A DNA stretch of 64,000 nucleotides. Origin: Ignavibacterium sp. GTDB taxonomy: Bacteria; Bacteroidota; Ignavibacteria; Ignavibacteriales; Ignavibacteriaceae. The stretch lies in assembly GCA_032027145.1 (NCBI GenBank), contig JAVSMP010000001.1, positions 3,291,116 through 3,355,115 on the forward strand, read 5' to 3'. Below are positions 63,623 to 64,000 of this stretch, piece by piece. Numbering within the stretch: the first letter of the stretch is position 1; each line of letters begins with the position of its first letter. Position numbers and translations under genes: made by a program. The notes below the pieces were generated by a model that saw nothing but the letters and a program-made list of their open reading frames with translations, ran no database searches and was not told the origin of the DNA.

Positions 63623-63629
63623 AAGTAAA

Positions 63630-63828
63630 CAACTCACAGTTATCTAATGCATTATCCTTCAATTATTTTACTATAACAAAAAAAATATCATTATAAAAAA
63701 GATCTAACTTATATTTTGAACAATTAACTTCTTCCTTTGTCAATACCAACTCACCCTTCTTCCCTCTCTTAAAAAGAGAGGGACTGCTTCCCCTTCTCTT
63801 AGGAAGAGAAGGGGCGAGGGGTTGAGTT
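63630..63828. repeat. Fourth S-H unit, with the second hairpin loop inverted
   Basis: Spacer S at 63630-63746 is followed by H at 63747-63828. It matches the array except that the loop of the second hairpin reads AGG instead of CCT, which is its reverse complement. This is what inversion of that 25-bp hairpin would produce. The unit ends a few bases before the stop codon of the next gene. Confidence 0.9.
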
Positions 63829-63831
63829 CAT

Positions 63832-64000
63832 TTAGTTATTCTCCAAATTCATTCTTCTCAACTCTCTCTTCTTTATTGTATAAAATATTGCAGGATAAAC
63901 AGTCAACTCCATTATCATACTTGTTAAAATCCCTCCAACCATAGGTGCAGCGATTCTTTTCATCACATCTGAACCAGTTCCTAGCCCGATTACAATTGGA
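63832..64000 (-). CDS. C-terminal end of a second heavy-metal efflux RND permease (partial)
   Basis: The frame is open at the window edge. It encodes the last about 56 residues of an RND pump: VIGLGTGSDVMKRIAAPM, then GGILTSMIMELTVYPAIF, and ends with a basic tail before a TAA. GTGSDVMKRIAAPMVGG is the CusA-type ending of span 11-12. This is distinct from the pump gene at 55-58 kb, so the region has two RND permeases. The rest of the gene lies beyond 64000. Confidence 0.9.
   Translation of the reverse strand, partial: PIVIGLGTGSDVMKRIAAPMVGGILTSMIMELTVYPAIFYTIKKRELRRMNLENN

Noticed and set aside
62527-63828. Repeat array as a CRISPR
   Set aside because: Units are 206 bp, spacers are identical to one another and no cas gene is present, so this is not a CRISPR.
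62527-63828. Hairpin modules as ordinary transcription terminators
   Set aside because: Each has two GC-rich hairpins but no following U run on either strand, and they occur as repeated modules, so a terminator call alone does not explain them.
1-64000. tRNA, rRNA genes and riboswitches
   Set aside because: Intergenic regions were read for tRNA arms, rRNA segments and, before gcvP, a glycine-type riboswitch; none could be supported by eye.

Overview
The window is AT-rich, densely coded DNA from a Gram-negative bacterium, most likely a member of the Ignavibacteria or a close relative in the Bacteroidota/Chlorobi group. The evidence is the outer-membrane proteins (BamA-like, TolC-like, TPR-barrel), two secreted proteins ending in the type IX secretion sorting domain with the NYPNPFNPST motif, several lipoproteins, and the plsX-fab-acpP-rnc gene order. 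This assignment is inference from gene content; no rRNA gene is present.

Layout. 0-13 kb (minus strand): rlpA-like, rsmE, bamA-like and gcvP, then a housekeeping lipid operon read yceD-rpmF-plsX-fabH-fabD-(Cys-cluster protein)-fabG-acpP-fabF-rnc. 13.3-20.3 kb (plus): PrsW-like protease, DUF2064-like protein, nadD, sugar epimerase, meaB, acyl-CoA dehydrogenase and an acyl-CoA carboxylase beta subunit, pointing to branched-chain or propionyl-CoA metabolism. 20.3-25.2 kb: a NarL-type two-component pair, an unknown exported protein, an NtrC-type sigma-54 activator and a HIT protein. 25.2-28.1 kb (minus): a probable SOS cassette lexA-DUF72-dinB, with a sigma70-type promoter and a perfect palindromic LexA box in front of lexA.

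28.2-42.6 kb (minus): a tightly packed eight-gene operon that looks like a synthase-dependent exopolysaccharide system. It encodes a KaiC-like ATPase with a degenerate GGDEF-like tail, a TPR plus beta-barrel secretin of PgaA/BcsC type, a processive family-2 glycosyltransferase, a small membrane protein, two paralogous deacetylase-like proteins that lack the metal-binding motif, an Fn3 lipoprotein and a five-PAS hybrid kinase. A rho-independent terminator follows it, and a GH9 cellulase lipoprotein gene lies just upstream. This is the best candidate in the window for an undescribed system.

42.8-51.4 kb: GH9 enzyme, fatty acid hydroxylase-like protein, a sodium-coupled transporter with a 37-residue partner, and two T9SS cargo proteins. 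One of these strongly resembles the secreted peptidylarginine deiminase of Porphyromonas. 51.4-55.2 kb: rlmB, hisS, a PTS IIA-like protein and a TPR protein. 55.3-64 kb (minus): a heavy-metal efflux region with an RND pump, an adaptor, a frameshifted TolC-like gene, metal-binding YHS and HMBD proteins and the end of a second RND pump. It is interrupted by an array of 206-bp repeats, built of hairpin modules, in which a DUF559 nuclease gene is embedded.

All functions are inferred by reading translated sequence; no database search was run.
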